The notes: generated by a model from the sequence alone, not told the origin. 64,000 nt of DNA from Branchipolynoe longqiensis (GCA_030323885.1 CM059194.1:3883691-3947690), one strand, 5' to 3'. Shown: positions 33,551 to 45,719, counted from the stretch's first letter. Numbers and translations are program-made.

Positions 33551-33763
33551 CTACACAATGAAAAACAACATATTAACATCAGTGATGATGATGATCTATC
33601 AATGCCATTTAAGCAAATAGCTGAGCTTGGTTTGTATAAAAAGGGCATGTTTTTCTTTCAGCTGGTTTTTGCTCATTGTCGCACATTGCCTGGAGTTAAA
33701 TTGAAGTCATTTAGAAAATAAATGTATGAATGGTGGGTGAGAGGATTATGCATCAATACTAAC

Positions 33764-33996
33764 AATAGGTGCAGTTGTGATTGAAAGGAGATGATGGACG
33801 CCAATGGAAGCACTGGTAGCGGTCATCGGAATTGGTTTGGTCAGTCTGCTTTGAAATGTGCTGCTGGCCATGGAACAGGCGCCTCTAGTTTGGAGAGTAA
33901 TCTCTTGAATGGTTACATGATCCATGACCGTTGCAAGCCTGTTCTATACACTTGAGCGCAGGGGTCCTACAAGCGGACACTGGGACATCCCCCATC
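33764..33996 (-). pseudogene. Decayed EGF-like exon
   Basis: Acceptor TTACACACAG and donor-like GTTAGT bound a segment translating to CIEQACNGHGSC, then an in-frame TAG, then RYQCFHW and NCTYC. The Cys pattern suggests an EGF-like module with a premature stop. It could equally be a chance match. Confidence 0.3.
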
Positions 33997-34659
33997 CTGT
34001 GTGTAACCGAGTGAGAGGTATATAGTGTGTGGGTGTGTGGGTGGGTGGTGGGAGTGAGTGTCAAAAGAGGAAGATGTGGTGTATGGAGCTGGAGGGGGGG
34101 GGGGGGGGAGTTGGGTACTGGACAGTGGGACATGTCCCAGATTTATGCAACAGAATGAGAAGCATAGTGGGTGTGTGGTGGGAGTGAGCTGTCAACAGTG
34201 GTAGACATGGACTATGGAGCTGATAGGCATAGAGTGTGTGGATGTGTGGTGGGACTGAGTGTGGAAAGCAGTAGATGGACGTTATGAGACTGCAGAGAGT
34301 GTACTAGTTATATTATGCCAAGAAGGATGTACATACTCATGGTTATTAATTGTTTTAATTGGCTATGATACTGAATTTATCTGCCATGATATTTTGACGA
34401 TATACTTTGCACGAGGAAGAATTACTGGAAATTCTTCTCACAAGGGATCCTATAATAAATCATTTATCAGTTGATACTAAGTATTGATTGGGCAATATAG
34501 ACATCAATAACATGATATTCTAAACATGTCTTCAGCGAATACCAGGGACATAAATCATTGCCATAACAATATTACAACTTGAATACAACCGTAAAGCAGC
34601 AGTTGGGACCAAAAGCAAATATAAGTTCTCCAATAATATATATTGTAGGGAACCTCTTC

Positions 34660-35060
34660 AGAATAAACATATTTATAAATCTGATTAAATCCCATGTTGT
34701 TCAGAGAAAACAACATGTGGGGACTTGTAAATGGACCACACACACAGTGATACCACTCCACACCCACAAGCACCTCCAGTGTTCATCCTTTCATAGACTG
34801 CTAAAATAGCAACGTATGTGCATATGAACATATATGAGAGTAAAGGTTTAGAGATGCCCTTCATCATGATTTGGAAATCTTTGTGGTTATTTCTCATTAA
34901 GTATGTGTAGAGTTTTGATTATAAGAACAGAAAGGTGATTCACCAATAGAAATGACTAATTCTGCAATACAAGCTTCACAATGTTATATGAATAATGAAT
35001 GTGTTTCTTTATTTCCATGTAGTTTTATTTGAATATTATGCCATGCAGTGCTATAATTAG
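34660..35060. repeat. Repeat, pair of 58500-58900
   Basis: Aligns for about 350 bases with 58500-58900 in the same orientation. Shared landmarks are ACCTCCA-TG-CCATCCTTT-TAGACTGCT, GGTTATTTCTCATTAA-TATGT, ATTTTGATT-TAAGAA and AATGACTAATTC-GAATACAAGC-CACAATGTT. Short frames here are not genes. Confidence 0.7.
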
Positions 35061-35742
35061 GAGGATATACACATACAAACAATGAATCAATGGACTGCAA
35101 AGACAATCAAATATTGTCGATCACAGCATAAGCAGGACGGGTATCATCATTCATCATTATGCTGTCGGTCGAGATGCGACAAAGACTGCTTTCATTACTT
35201 GACTGCCGCGCTTGTGCGGTTGTACATTTCATGAAAGCTGCCTGCAAAAGTGTTGAGGTGCTGCTGGCTTTTCCAAGTTACCAGTGGCACTCTCTCGGGG
35301 AGCAAATAGAGGTTTCACACCGGCAAGAACATGTCAAGACAGGCGTAAAACTATTTGTCCCTGCAGTGGCTGGTCAGGAGATGTTGGGAGTTCCATACAT
35401 CAACCGTCCTTAATGCTGCCACATTGACATGGTTTTTCTGTTTAGGGTTTGCTCCCTTAGCCTTCAGTTCTGTCAAGAACCTGTTCCACAAGGCAGTGGA
35501 TTACAACTCTGCAGGGCAGGGGCGTCAAACTCCCTGAGGTATTGCAATACCTGCATACAGGACGGGTATATTCACTGGATAACCACCCTACCCACATAAA
35601 AACAGGATCGACTACCACAGTATCAACACCAATTAATAAAGGCTTCATAGCCTGTCAATTTGTTAAAGCTGTTTCATAGAGCAAATATATCTGGTGATTT
35701 AACTGGAGGAAGGGTATATGAACAAATCAATATTTTTCTGAC

Positions 35743-35942
35743 CGTTCTTTTCACACACAGATGGGAATGTGTTGTTACACGGTTGCTTCTGCCATGCACG
35801 GACACCAGTAGTGGCCAGTGCGCATCCAGGATCAGGATCCTGCATGTGTGATCCCCAGGTAGCCCAGTTAGCATATCCCTCTGTTCCGGGCCTATCCCAC
35901 TTGAAGTCGGCTAATTGACGCATGGCAATCCAGTACCAAGTC
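35743..35942 (-). CDS. Exon: C-terminal half of a C-type lectin-like domain
   Basis: A 200-nt exon with acceptor TTCCATTTAG and a weaker donor GTCAGA. The translation has TWYWIAMRQL (W-I-G/A core), FKWDRPG, YANWATWG (Y-x-N-W), GCALATTG, RAWQKQPCNNTFPSVCEK, with the two C-terminal cysteines of the long loop. Trp and Cys spacing matches CTLDs well. The WIGL position is WIAM, and the EPN/QPD and WND calcium-binding motifs are not evident, so sugar binding cannot be predicted. It belongs on the same strand as the exons at 31.9-34.0 kb. The Academ-like transposon lies 150 bp further upstream. Confidence 0.75.
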
Positions 35943-36089
35943 CTAAATGGAATAAAAAACAAAACGATATCTCAGCCACTTCCTTTGAGGAAAGAATGCC
36001 ATAAGTGATGTAGTGTATGTCACTAAGGTTTGTTTACAGCCAGAAAATAACCATGGCATGCCCTAATAGTCCAGGAACATTAGGTTTTA

Positions 36090-36405
36090 ACCCGGAAACA
36101 AATTATGTCAAGCTGAATTTTTTTTTACAAGCTCAGTTCATCTTGCTGAGTAACATATCAAAAGTCCCCTAAAATCCCACCCTTGCTTCATTCCTAAAAA
36201 AATGGTGTTACCTAGCAACTATAGCTGAATGCTAAATGGCCCAGAAAATGCCCTTATGGATTAACTAATTCCACTATTAATCTAACATTTACTTGTATTT
36301 ATCATTCTGATTAATAAGCAAGTACAACAATACATACAACAACACCATACATATTTATTATACATGGTAACCAATGGCAACAGCATACATTGCAGCCAAA
36401 GTATG
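36090..36405 (+). repeat. Left terminal inverted repeat of the Academ-like element
   Basis: Inverted match to 39425-39747 with small indels. The longest perfect block is about 33 bases, around 36160-36195. Confidence 0.85.
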
Positions 36406-36764
36406 GTAGCGCTAGCATGAATATTAGCAACCACATCCAAACTATGTCGCGATGAAAGTGTAGTAGATCATGTTATTATTAGTACAAAATATAAACAGTA
36501 CAAATGGTCAATATCTTGTTTGAAACCACTTCATATCTGTGAATTATGCTGATCAATGACAACCTATGTTCGAACATATGCATAGCAACCAGCGTAATTG
36601 AAATGCATGTCCATTGTTTAGCACCATATTATGGTTTTATTATTAGGTGTGTAATATATGCTAATGAATGAATTCTTCCTTCATCCATCAATCCGTCCGT
36701 TCGTCCTGCCATCCTTTCGTTCATCCGTCCGCCCATCCATCCATCCATCCTCCCATGCATATCG

Positions 36765-39326
36765 ATCCATCTGAGATCGTGGCTGCCTCAGATGAACTGG
36801 ATAATGTTGTTGTTAGATTAGGTGGCTTCCACCTATTGATGTCTTATATGGGAGCTGTTGGCAACATAATGTCAGGCAGTGGATTAGAAGAACTGTGGAG
36901 CACAATATATCCCAAAGCCTCTGTTGCACACATGACAACTGGACATGCATATTCCCATGTTCTGCGTGCTCACTATCTTACTGAAGAAACCCTGGCCACT
37001 ATCCTTCTGCAAACACCAGACTGCCTTAATGAAGATGACAAAGGTACATTGACAAAGCTTTATCAGGATCTTTTGAAAGAGGAAACATCTTTTGGAAGAT
37101 GGATTGGGGACTATTGTTATTAGTCAACTGAAGCAACTTCTCAAACAGCTGTCTGACCACGCCAAAGCTATATCTCGAACAGCTAAACTCTGGATCCAAT
37201 ACTTTGAGCAAGTTAACATCATGCGATTATTTGTCAGAGCAGAGAGGACAGGTGACTGGGAGCTTCACCGCTATACTGTCACGAAAATGCTTCCACACCC
37301 ACATGCCGCACGACATCTTCCATACACAAAATCGGCACATCTATATGTACAGCAAATGACAGAATTGTCAAAGAGGATGACGTCGGAAGAATACAACATG
37401 TTCACAAACAGGGGTTTCTTCACAATCCGCCGAAGTGACAAGTTCTGGTGTGGAGTTTGGTCTGACATGACCATCGAACAGGTACTGATGGAGCTATCAA
37501 GACCTCGGGAGGATTAACCCGTGGCCATGGAATCAGCGAGAGCACACTTGCACAGTGGGTGCTTGCTCTACCGCTGTGTGTACCACTATGTAATGCCCTG
37601 GAAACATTCACTGGCATCAACCCAGGTACATCTGAGCCACACAAAGAGCATAAGGAGGTTCTTACCTCAAGACAAATCAGAGACAATCATGACCTGAACT
37701 CCTCCCTGGAATGGCTAGAAGCACACCCTCCCTTTGTGAACAAACCAGATAATACCTTGGTTTCCCTTGCTACTGGAATTGTAGCACACAAAACCATTAA
37801 CTGCGATGAAGCTGAACGTCATGGATTCAAAGCTATGCAGGAAATGGTTGGTAAACTGTTTGCAGGAATAAAACTTTGACGGAATGACAAAGTAAAACCG
37901 CTTGCAGCAATGACAAACACTGTACAAATTTGCAACGATGAAGTCACCGTTAATCCACTGCAACTGTTCAGTCAAATTGCCTGCATTATTAACTCGAGCT
38001 CCGAGTTGTCCAGCTTCTTGAAGTATGAACTGGCGCCACGACCCCCATCATTGTTTGATGATGTGTCAATGAGAAAATCGACAAAGGCTGCATTAGCTAC
38101 TCTGCTAGAATCATTGGTACCCAGTGACAATAATATGCCAGGCGAGGCTCTTTTTGTTGTTGATGGTGGACATTTTCTTCACTCGGTGACTTGGCCACAT
38201 CCAGCAACTTATGATGAAATCTGTCAAATGTACCTCAAGCACTACCAGTCAAATGCAACAGTTGTCTTTGATGGATATGATGGACCTCCTTCAACAAAAT
38301 CTGTTGAACAAAATCTGTTGAACAAAATTGCAGGGCAAGCAAGGCATTCTCCGCAGACATCATCTTCAATGGCAGCATGCACACTATGACAACACAGGCA
38401 GGTTTTTTTTTAAATGGAAACAATAAATTCCGCCTTATTCTTGCTGTATCTTCTGGTCTCTGTGATGCCTGTATACATGTTGCACAGGCCACATCTGATG
38501 CTGATACAATGATCATGTCTACAGCTCTTGATCTTGCATTCATTGGGGAGACAGTTGTGTTTGTTGGGACTGACACAGCCCGGTTGGTCATGCTCGTTGC
38601 TTGGACACCAACTAATACAAAGCTATTCATGCTTCTTCCCAGTATGAACAATAAACTGTCAAAATTATTCAATATCACCGCGATACAGCAAGCTATTGGT
38701 GAAAAACAACACAACTTGCTTTTTCTTCACGCCGTCACAGGGTGTGATACCACATCTGTGTTGTATGGACAAGGGAAAAAAAGGCATTTCGGTTGCGCAT
38801 GTCAAATGACGAGCTCGCTAAGGAAATGAGAGTGTTCAATACGGAAAATTTGAATCCCACCGATGTCTCAGCAGCTGGAGAAAAGTTTCTTCTTGCATTA
38901 TATGGTGGAACAAGGTTCAATACACTGGATGAATACAGATACTATGCCTATAAGAGGAACATTGCTGGCAAGTCAGTGGGTGCCAAGTTCACTCGAGCCA
39001 CTCTGCCACTCACCAGCGCAGCTGCACGACAACATTCTTTGCGGACCTACTTACAGGTGCAACAATGGTTGGGAAAGGATCCCTCACTGACTTAGTGGGG
39101 ATGGAAAACTCATAACAATGTATTGCTTCCTCTCCCTACTGACTTGCCACCGGCACCTCAGAAACTAATAAAACTCATAAGCTGCGACTGTAAGGCAGGA
39201 TGCATGAGTCGTTGTGGGTGCAGACAGGCAGGAATGGCTTGTTCTGCAATGTGTTCACAATGTATTGGAATTGGATGCAGCAACGCCCCACAGGCTGAGG
39301 AACTCGGTACTGGCGAGGACGAGTAG
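36765..39326 (+). pseudogene. Academ-like transposase with PIN/XPG-like nuclease and Cys-rich C-terminus, frameshifted
   Basis: About 830 codons of continuous similarity are spread over at least five frame changes (near 37110, 37500, 37880, 38385, 38810) and a stop near 39095. In order: an N-terminal region with LGGFHLLMSYMGAVG and MTTGHAYSHVLRAHYL; a middle with FFTIRRSDKFWCGVWSDM; and a PIN/FEN-like part with FVVDGGHFLH (first acidic site, about 38155), VVFDGYDGPPSTK, DADTMIMSTALDLA, VGTDT and the helix-turn-helix-like TGCDTTSVLYGQGKK (about 38740-38780). The end has 12 cysteines in about 35 residues, ISCDCKAGC through CIGIGC. In FEN/XPG enzymes these acidic sites bind metal and cut flap structures. 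Here I infer a role in transposition. Exactly which domain cuts DNA is not shown. No introns are obvious. Confidence 0.75.
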
Positions 39327-39424
39327 ATTCAAGTGTTGGTTGATCAGTTGATCACTCATACATCAGGATTACATAGCTAATAACTTTCCTGATAGATATA
39401 TATATATATCGATATGCAATGAAC

Positions 39425-39747
39425 AAAATTGAAGCATTTTATTGATATCTATGCTGTTGCCATTGGTTACCGATGTATAATAATCATGTATGGTGTTGTT
39501 CTATGTATTATCTTACTTGCTTATTAATTAAAATGTTAATTACAAGCATATGTTAAGTTCATAATGCAATAAGTCCATTTATAAGGTCATTATCTGGGCC
39601 ATTAGCATGCATCGATGGTTGCTAGGCAACATCATCTTGTTAGCGATGAAGCAAGGGTGGGATTTTAGGGGACTTTTGATATTTTGTTTAATATACTACA
39701 CTAAGCGTATATACAAAAAATTAGCTTGACATAATTTTTTTCCGGGT
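39425..39747 (-). repeat. Right terminal inverted repeat of the Academ-like element
   Basis: Counterpart of 36090-36405. Confidence 0.85.
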
Positions 39748-39751
39748 TTTA

Positions 39752-40935
39752 CTGTTCTGGTAGCTAATGCTGCTGCACTATAAGGTGAACAGAAGCATTA
39801 AACAATATGCAGCTTGGTGGGTATGTAGTGGGTTTGTCTACAGCTCACCTGGAAGTGAAGCGGAGACTGGAGACTCTGATTGGTGGGATGGCATGTATTA
39901 ATTTAGAAGCCAGTAATGAGGCAGTGCGCTAAGGGAACTGCAGTGGAAGCTAAATTGTGCTTCGCCTTCCATGCCATGCAGCACAAACTTTAATCAATTG
40001 CCTACCAGATAATTGGAGCTGCAATAAGTGACTGATATATGGGTCCTTCTTTAAAACTGGGCACCACATATTTGGTTTCCACATTACAAATACGATGCTG
40101 ATAAGTTGGTCTTTCCTTTATTGATTGCAAGTCAAATAATTGTTGTATCCTCTGTGTATTAAGTATGTTAGCAATAGTACATGTATTGAAGCTATCCCAA
40201 GAAAGAAATTCAAAGATTAGTTATATATTGCTCATGTGAACAAGTGACAATTTACACATTTACACTATGCATTTAGCCAAACTTGTTTTCAACTTATTTT
40301 TCAACTTTTTTCTTGTAAGTCATAACCCTGTCTGCTTAAGAGTAATCAATCAACTATTGTTTGACTATGTTGTATATGTTAAAATGAGGTTCAGGATGTG
40401 TCTTTGATTTTCATGTTACACAAGTGATATTAATGTATTCTCCATTTGCATAAGATCTAATTCAAAAAGTGAAATTCATTTTTTTCAACTCTGACATATG
40501 CACAACATGCATACCTTCATAGGACATCGGATTAGGCTATTATTTGAAAGTTTGTTTGCTATTATTTGGAAGGTTTCCATGTCACACTTTCGTGCCCAAC
40601 TTTAAAGAATGACCCATATATATGTCCTCAATTATACAATTATATCAATAAGTCGTGCATTGGAACATTTACAATATCTATCCAAGGCACAGTGTTGATA
40701 ATAAATGGATGCATTAAGCCCATATATATAGGATATTACTATGTATGGATGAGGAGCTTTGTAGTTAGTGCATGGTATCTAGGTTTGGGGGAAGGATTAC
40801 AGACTCTCTCCCGGATTACATATGTATAGGGCCATGTTATAGACACTGGACACCTTATCTAGAGATACCAGCCTGCTTCAACTCACCTACTTGATGTTGT
40901 TCCTCTCCCCCACCCCCACAAACCCTGGCCAGATT
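39752..40935. other. No recognised gene or repeat
   Basis: AT-rich unique-looking sequence with short unsupported frames. Confidence 0.5.
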
Positions 40936-40943
40936 TAACCTGC

Positions 40944-41690
40944 ATGGAGCTGATTGGGAAGCCTTCAACTAACACCTACAACACCTTACACTCACAAATC
41001 CTCCCAACACCTGCGGCGAGTTCACCATACTCGTTTGCAATGCCATGGAGGCCACCATCCAACAGACAACAAACCGCTGCCTCCCTCGCACAACAAACAC
41101 TCCCACCATCAGGAGAGTCAGACACCACAAAAACAAACTCCTACGCAACCTCTGTTCCAACCCCAACCCAGGCACTGAAAAACTAGTAAACATAGCCAAC
41201 AAATGGTTGAACGAGCTCATCACATCCGAAAATGATGTGTGGAAACTCTGGTGCACCAACATTTCATGGCACACCTCCCTCACATGCAAAATCTCAAAAA
41301 CCTACAGTGGACCATCCCTGGTGCACCCGTTGATCTAAACCCACTACAAGCACTGACAAACCAACTTACCACCTTCATCACCAGAACAGACCCACAACTC
41401 TGCTTACCAAACACACACCTACAAACCCTCGCCGGAGAAGCCCCCTGGCGAGAGGACGTCATCAAGAATGCCCACAACTTTGACCGCCCTTCGCCCTCTG
41501 CCCCTCCAATGGATGAAAACAGCCCCCAGAGCAGATGGTGTATGAACCACAGTGTGGATCTGCCTCTCCACATACAACAGGGAAACACTGCTCCCCCTCC
41601 TAAGTTTGGTCTACACACAAGCAGCCATACCAAAATCGTGGAAGAATGCGTCCATAGTCGAAATCAGGGCATGGGGGAACGGGCTGTCAG
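40944..41690 (+). pseudogene. LINE fragment: linker and start of reverse transcriptase
   Basis: The translation around 41045-41335 is a basic linker (RRVRHHKNKLLRNLC, WLNELITSENDVWKLW) of the kind found between endonuclease and RT in CR1/Jockey-group LINEs. From about 41475, in another frame, it reads KTAPRADGV (the K-TAPGADG fingers motif, followed by a stop) and LLSLVYTQAAIPKSWKNASIVEI (the IP-x-SWK-x-A-x-IVPI motif). The frame is broken at least twice and ends before motif A of RT. A DIRS-like sequence begins shortly after. Confidence 0.65.
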
Positions 41691-41907
41691 ATGCGGTATC
41701 TAAATACATCGCCCAACCATTATCTGAGAGGATTGTCGCTAACATCCGGATGGCCACTAGCCTGGGGGATTTAGTGTAATTCTGTCTAGGATGGGTCCGA
41801 TGGACTTGGCATTTGTCAGCCCAGCCAGATACTCTCGATATAGTACATATAATTTATTATACAGGTATAAATAGGCAGAGTATCTTATTATTATTATTTA
41901 TTCCATC

Positions 41908-43088
41908 ATGTTACTTCGATATATTATTATTGTCCAATCGTTGACTTGCCTGGATTTGCCCTGGTTGCCTACTACTAGCGCACCACCAGGTGCTTTTCTC
42001 ACCAATCCGCCAGGGCAAGTCACTTCCACACTGGATGATTCGCTAGGAACCGTCAATATTAAGGATGCATACAGGGCTGTATTGATCCACCCCGAGGACT
42101 GGCAGTGCCAGGGTCTCCGATACAGGAGACATGGTGAGCGACACTTTGCTTACTTTCTTGACAACCGCCTCAGCATGGGCCTTTCATTGAGCCCTTACAT
42201 CTTCTCCAAAATTTCGGATTTTGTTGTTAGGTACTGCGTTTGTGAGGGCCTTAAGCGGGTAGTGAACTACTTAGACAACTTTTGTGTCGTCGGTGGTACC
42301 AGGCTCGAGGTCGAGCGGGGCCAGATGACATTGATGAGGATCCTTAGGAGGATGGGCTTCTTTGTGAGTTTCAAGAAGGTAAGCAAAGCCGACACCAAGG
42401 TCCGGTTCCTCGGGATCGATGTTGACTCCGTGAGTCTTGAGCTCAGCCTTCCTCAGGATAAGTTATTGAAAACAAGGGAAGTCCTACACAGGCTCCGTGG
42501 GCGGAGGAAAGCCTCCAAGAAAGAACTTGAACGTGTTGGTGGCCTGCTTGCCCACTGTGCTAAGGTCATCAAGGGTGGTAGGACTTTTACCAGATGCATC
42601 TACAACTTGATGATCAAGCTAAAACAGCCCTACCACAGAGTCCGACTGAATAAGGGAGTGAGGGATGAGATCGACTGGTGGCTGAACTTCGCTAGCAAAT
42701 TGAATGGCAAGGCCAAGATCCTTGGGAAGTTCGCCCCCATTATATCAACGTAAGCGATGCTTCCAACTGGGGTTTTGGGGCCCTTCATGGGAACGATTGG
42801 TTGGTCGGCTCCTTCATGGGCGAGACTCTTGAGGCCTACATCGGCCACCACCATGTCATCCCCCCTCCTAACGTCGGTACATCACACATTAATGTCCAGG
42901 AGATGTGGGCTGTCTATGCGGCCTGCCTTCGTTGGGGTGCTGGCTGGGCCGACAGCACCGTCATGATCTTGACTGATAGTGCTGTGGTTCAGGCAGCACT
43001 GAACACGGGCAGGTCGAGATGTAAGGGCATTATGTTTTTTCTCCGCAGGCTATTTTGGCTTGCGCATGAAAATAACTACTGCCAATAG
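41908..43088 (+). pseudogene. DIRS/Ngaro-like element B: reverse transcriptase and RNase H
   Basis: The first frame, 41908-42753 (281 codons), has VNIKDAYRAVLIHPEDWQ (motif A), LSMGLSLSPYIFSK (motif B), VVNYLDNFCVVGG (motif C, YLDD changed to YLDN), then VRFLGIDVDSVSLELSLPQDKL (the LGI segment) and a thumb-like region. After a frameshift at about 42755, 42801-43088 gives INVQEMWAVYAACLRWG and VMILTDSAVVQAALNTGRSR, the RNase H part. It stops at 43088, before any recombinase. The long intact RT frame makes this the best preserved DIRS-like RT here, although its YLDN motif argues that it is inactive. Confidence 0.8.
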
Positions 43089-43089
43089 C

Positions 43090-43215
43090 ATATAAGTCTG
43101 GGTACCCAGGCTTGTTTTCAATGCTTGTCAGTTGTAGTGTTGGTGTTATCTTACCACACAGTAGCTGCTGATAAGGTATTTGATTGCCTGCATTTCAGTA
43201 GCAGTTGGTTGGTAT
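43090..43215 (+). repeat. Repeat following DIRS-like element B; inverted copy at 8080-8205
   Basis: See 8080-8205. It starts at the base after the RNase H stop, so it may be 3' sequence of the element, or the new junction created when the element was truncated. Confidence 0.7.
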
Positions 43216-43322
43216 GGTTAGTGGCCTATGTTTTTTTTTTGGATTTTCTTGGCATATATGTATTATTTTAATTTGTTCTACTTGTATTACTAGACTAGCA
43301 TACTTATATTTACATATCATAG

Positions 43323-43620
43323 TGTAAAATATTCCGATAAAACGCATTGGTGGGGAATGCAGATGGTCTATAATGGAATGCAACTGGTCTTTTAATGTAA
43401 ATGGTAGATAGTGGCAGGTGCATGAATGTATTTATGTACTTGCTGGTGATCCTTTACTTATGGTCAATAGTCATTGTGTATTAGGTATATAGTGTGAAGG
43501 AGCCACTAGTGATAGTGTGTAAGGGGCCTCAGGAGCTCTACTCACTACCCACTCCCCCCTCCCCCCCCCGCCCCCCAACTGTTAGTGACGGATCACCACA
43601 CACACATCTCAGGCAGTAGC
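43323..43620 (+). mobile_element. Partial LTR related to the solo LTR at 20489-20946
   Basis: Starts TGTAAAATATTCC and matches the first 280 bases of the solo LTR, including GGTGATCCTTTA, GGAGCTCTACTCAC and AACTGTTAGT-ACGGATCACCA. The right end (TTTACA) is not found. Confidence 0.7.
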
Positions 43621-43987
43621 CCTTTGTGGTTACATGGTGACTATTTAGTATCTGTAGATATTGGAGGTTGTTTTGTGTTGGGGTTAGCTATCCAAGGTCG
43701 ATCCGAAATAGGGAAGGACCGTTAGATAGCTAATGGTTTTAGTTCTAAGTGTAGGTGTTATTGGTTTTATTTTCTGATCACCCTTGTAGTGGATGCGAAT
43801 AGTACATTAGTTTTGTTGTTTTTGTTTTACTACTACTTATGAAATAACCTACTCTACATGTATAGGCCTTTACATAGTTTGTAGCTGTTCTTTATCTGCT
43901 GAGGGTGGCCCAGATTACCCAGTTTGTGGGCGGTGACTCTTCTGGGGTCTTGCCCCAGGGTGTTTTCAGGATCTCCCTTTTTTACAT

Positions 43988-45420
43988 TTAAATATGGCTC
44001 AACTCTATGAGCGCAAAGATCATTGTGTATGCCTGTGCTGAATTTAACCTCCCACTAATCAGGTGCACCGGCCTCTCTATCACATTCTCATCTTCCTGCA
44101 CTAATATCGCTCCGATAGTATAATCTGAGGCATCCATATAGAGCTTGTAAGGCTTTGTGGGATCCGGAAATTTGAGTATAACACACTCCAAAAGAAGCTG
44201 TGTCAACTCTCTCCAGGCATTTTGGCACTCAGGCCCCCACTAAAATCTCACGGATTGCTTGGTCAAATGGATCACTGGTGCTACCACATCCGCATAATTG
44301 ACCATCAGCTGCTGATAATAGTTGGCAGATCCCAACACACCACGCACTCCCTTTTTGTCAATCCTAGGGGCCATGTCTCAGATTGCAGCAACTTTATCGT
44401 TGTCTGCTTTCAGACGTGCTGTACACACCACAAAACCTAATAGTTTGACCTCTCTCCGGACAAATGAACAGTTGGACTCTTTAATGACCAGGCCAGCCTC
44501 CTATAGGGTGGCAAGGACCTCGGCCACATGAGCCCTGTGTGTCTCATTCCAGGAATATTCTAGGTAGATTAGGTATGATTTCCCCCAGGAACTGTGCCAT
44601 CACTTAGTTCATCATGCATTGAAACACCGCAGGTGCATTAGTCAGCCCAAACTGTATTCGCTTAAACTGAAACAGTCCCATGTGGGTACTGATTGTAGTA
44701 TTGTCCCTGCTGTCTGGGTGCATTCTCACCTGCCAATAGCCCAACTTTAGGTTTATTATGGTGAAAACCATTGCACCTGTGAGTTGGTCAAAGATGTCTT
44801 GGATTATGGGTAGTGGGTAGGCATCCTTATGGGTCACCTCATTTAGATACCTATAATCCTCACATAACCTAATTCTTCCTCTACCATTCTCATTTTTGAG
44901 AGTGGAATTTTATATGGTCTTTGATTGACCGGACGGGCATCCCCAGTGTCGATGGTCATTTCCACCACATCTGCGGTATTCAGGTGAGCCCCCCTGGATG
45001 GGGAACACTGTGGGTAATTTTTCCCTCCAGTAATCCACCTCTGAGACTACCCCCAACACACTAACACATGTAGCTTCTGTCCCCAACCACCTTTTCTCCA
45101 CACCATTCAGGATAATACTCATATCCGTGTATGACAGCACGGCATCACATTGCTGCATGACATCTGTCCCAATCAGGAGATCATCCTGCAACTTCCCGAC
45201 CACACAAATCTCACACTAGACTCGCACCAGGGTGACCTTCCTCACTCCGCTTGTAGGGATCAAATGTCCCGAGAGTGAGCGAAGCCTGAAGCCCTGCCGG
45301 AGTTCCCGTCCTGCACCTCCTCTTAATTTGAGAGCATTATAGGCCCTACTCTGAATCATGCTCTTGCTGGAATCAGTATCGATGAGACCTGCAAATGAAA
45401 TTCCGCCACATTCCATCTGG
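43988..45420 (-). pseudogene. Ty3/gypsy pol relic: protease, reverse transcriptase, RNase H
   Basis: Read from 45420 downward. Protease: GLIDTDSSKSMI, where the catalytic DTGA is now DTDS, and LLIGTDVMQQCDAVLSYTD, which is very close to the protease of the 12.5-15.5 kb element. Then ADVVEMTIDTGDARPVNQRPYKIP (linker), RLCEDYRYLNEVTHKDAYPLP (RT start), GYWQVRMHPDS, FGLTNAPAVFQ (motif B), the connection KVAAI...GVLGSANYYQQL, and LYMDASDYTIGAILVQE (RNase H). There are frameshifts and stops throughout. The YxDD region is within the degraded part (about 44560-44600). It documents that the autonomous relative has RT directly after protease. Confidence 0.85.
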
Positions 45421-45719
45421 ATCTCCGATCTAATGCCTCACCTAGTTTCCTGACTTCACCAGGCCTACCTCTCCTCAGGCCTACCTCTCACCAGGGTCAA
45501 GGGAGAGATACAGTAAGGTTTCATAACTACCACCATGATTATGCGACTGCACATGAGCAGAGGTGTGTCCATGTGTGGCCAAATGCACCACCGAGATCAC
45601 AACAAAGCAGAGCAACATCAGAGCAACATCAGTTCATGAAGTAAGTGTGGACCCAAACAATACAATGGATGAGAGAGAGAGTCATGTATCAGTTGGCGAG
45701 GACCAGTATGACTTGTTTG

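Larger units (their letters stand above)
36090..39747 (+). mobile_element. Academ-like DNA transposon with long terminal inverted repeats
   Basis: 3658 bp. The ends ACCCGGAA...AAATTATGTCAAGCT and the inverse at 39725-39747 pair. Inverted similarity continues inward for about 320 bp, including CAAAAGTCCCCTAAAATCCCACCCTTGCTTCAT, ACCTAGCAAC, AATAAGCAAGTA, ACAACACCATACAT and GTAACCAATGGCAACAGCAT. It is flanked by TTTA on both sides (36086-36089 and 39748-39751). The sole gene inside is an XPG/PIN-like nuclease with a Cys-rich end. As I recall, Academ elements make 3-4 bp duplications and one branch carries an XPG nuclease. That knowledge plus the observed TIR, TTTA and nuclease support the assignment. 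Confidence 0.8.

Noticed and set aside
35159..35413. Plus-strand 84-codon frame next to the C-type lectin exon
   Set aside because: No domain, no splice support, and opposite to the gene's strand.
36090..39747. KDZ-type or Harbinger transposon
   Set aside because: The Cys-rich end alone suggested KDZ, but the PIN/XPG-like core, long TIRs and 4-bp TTTA flank fit Academ better.
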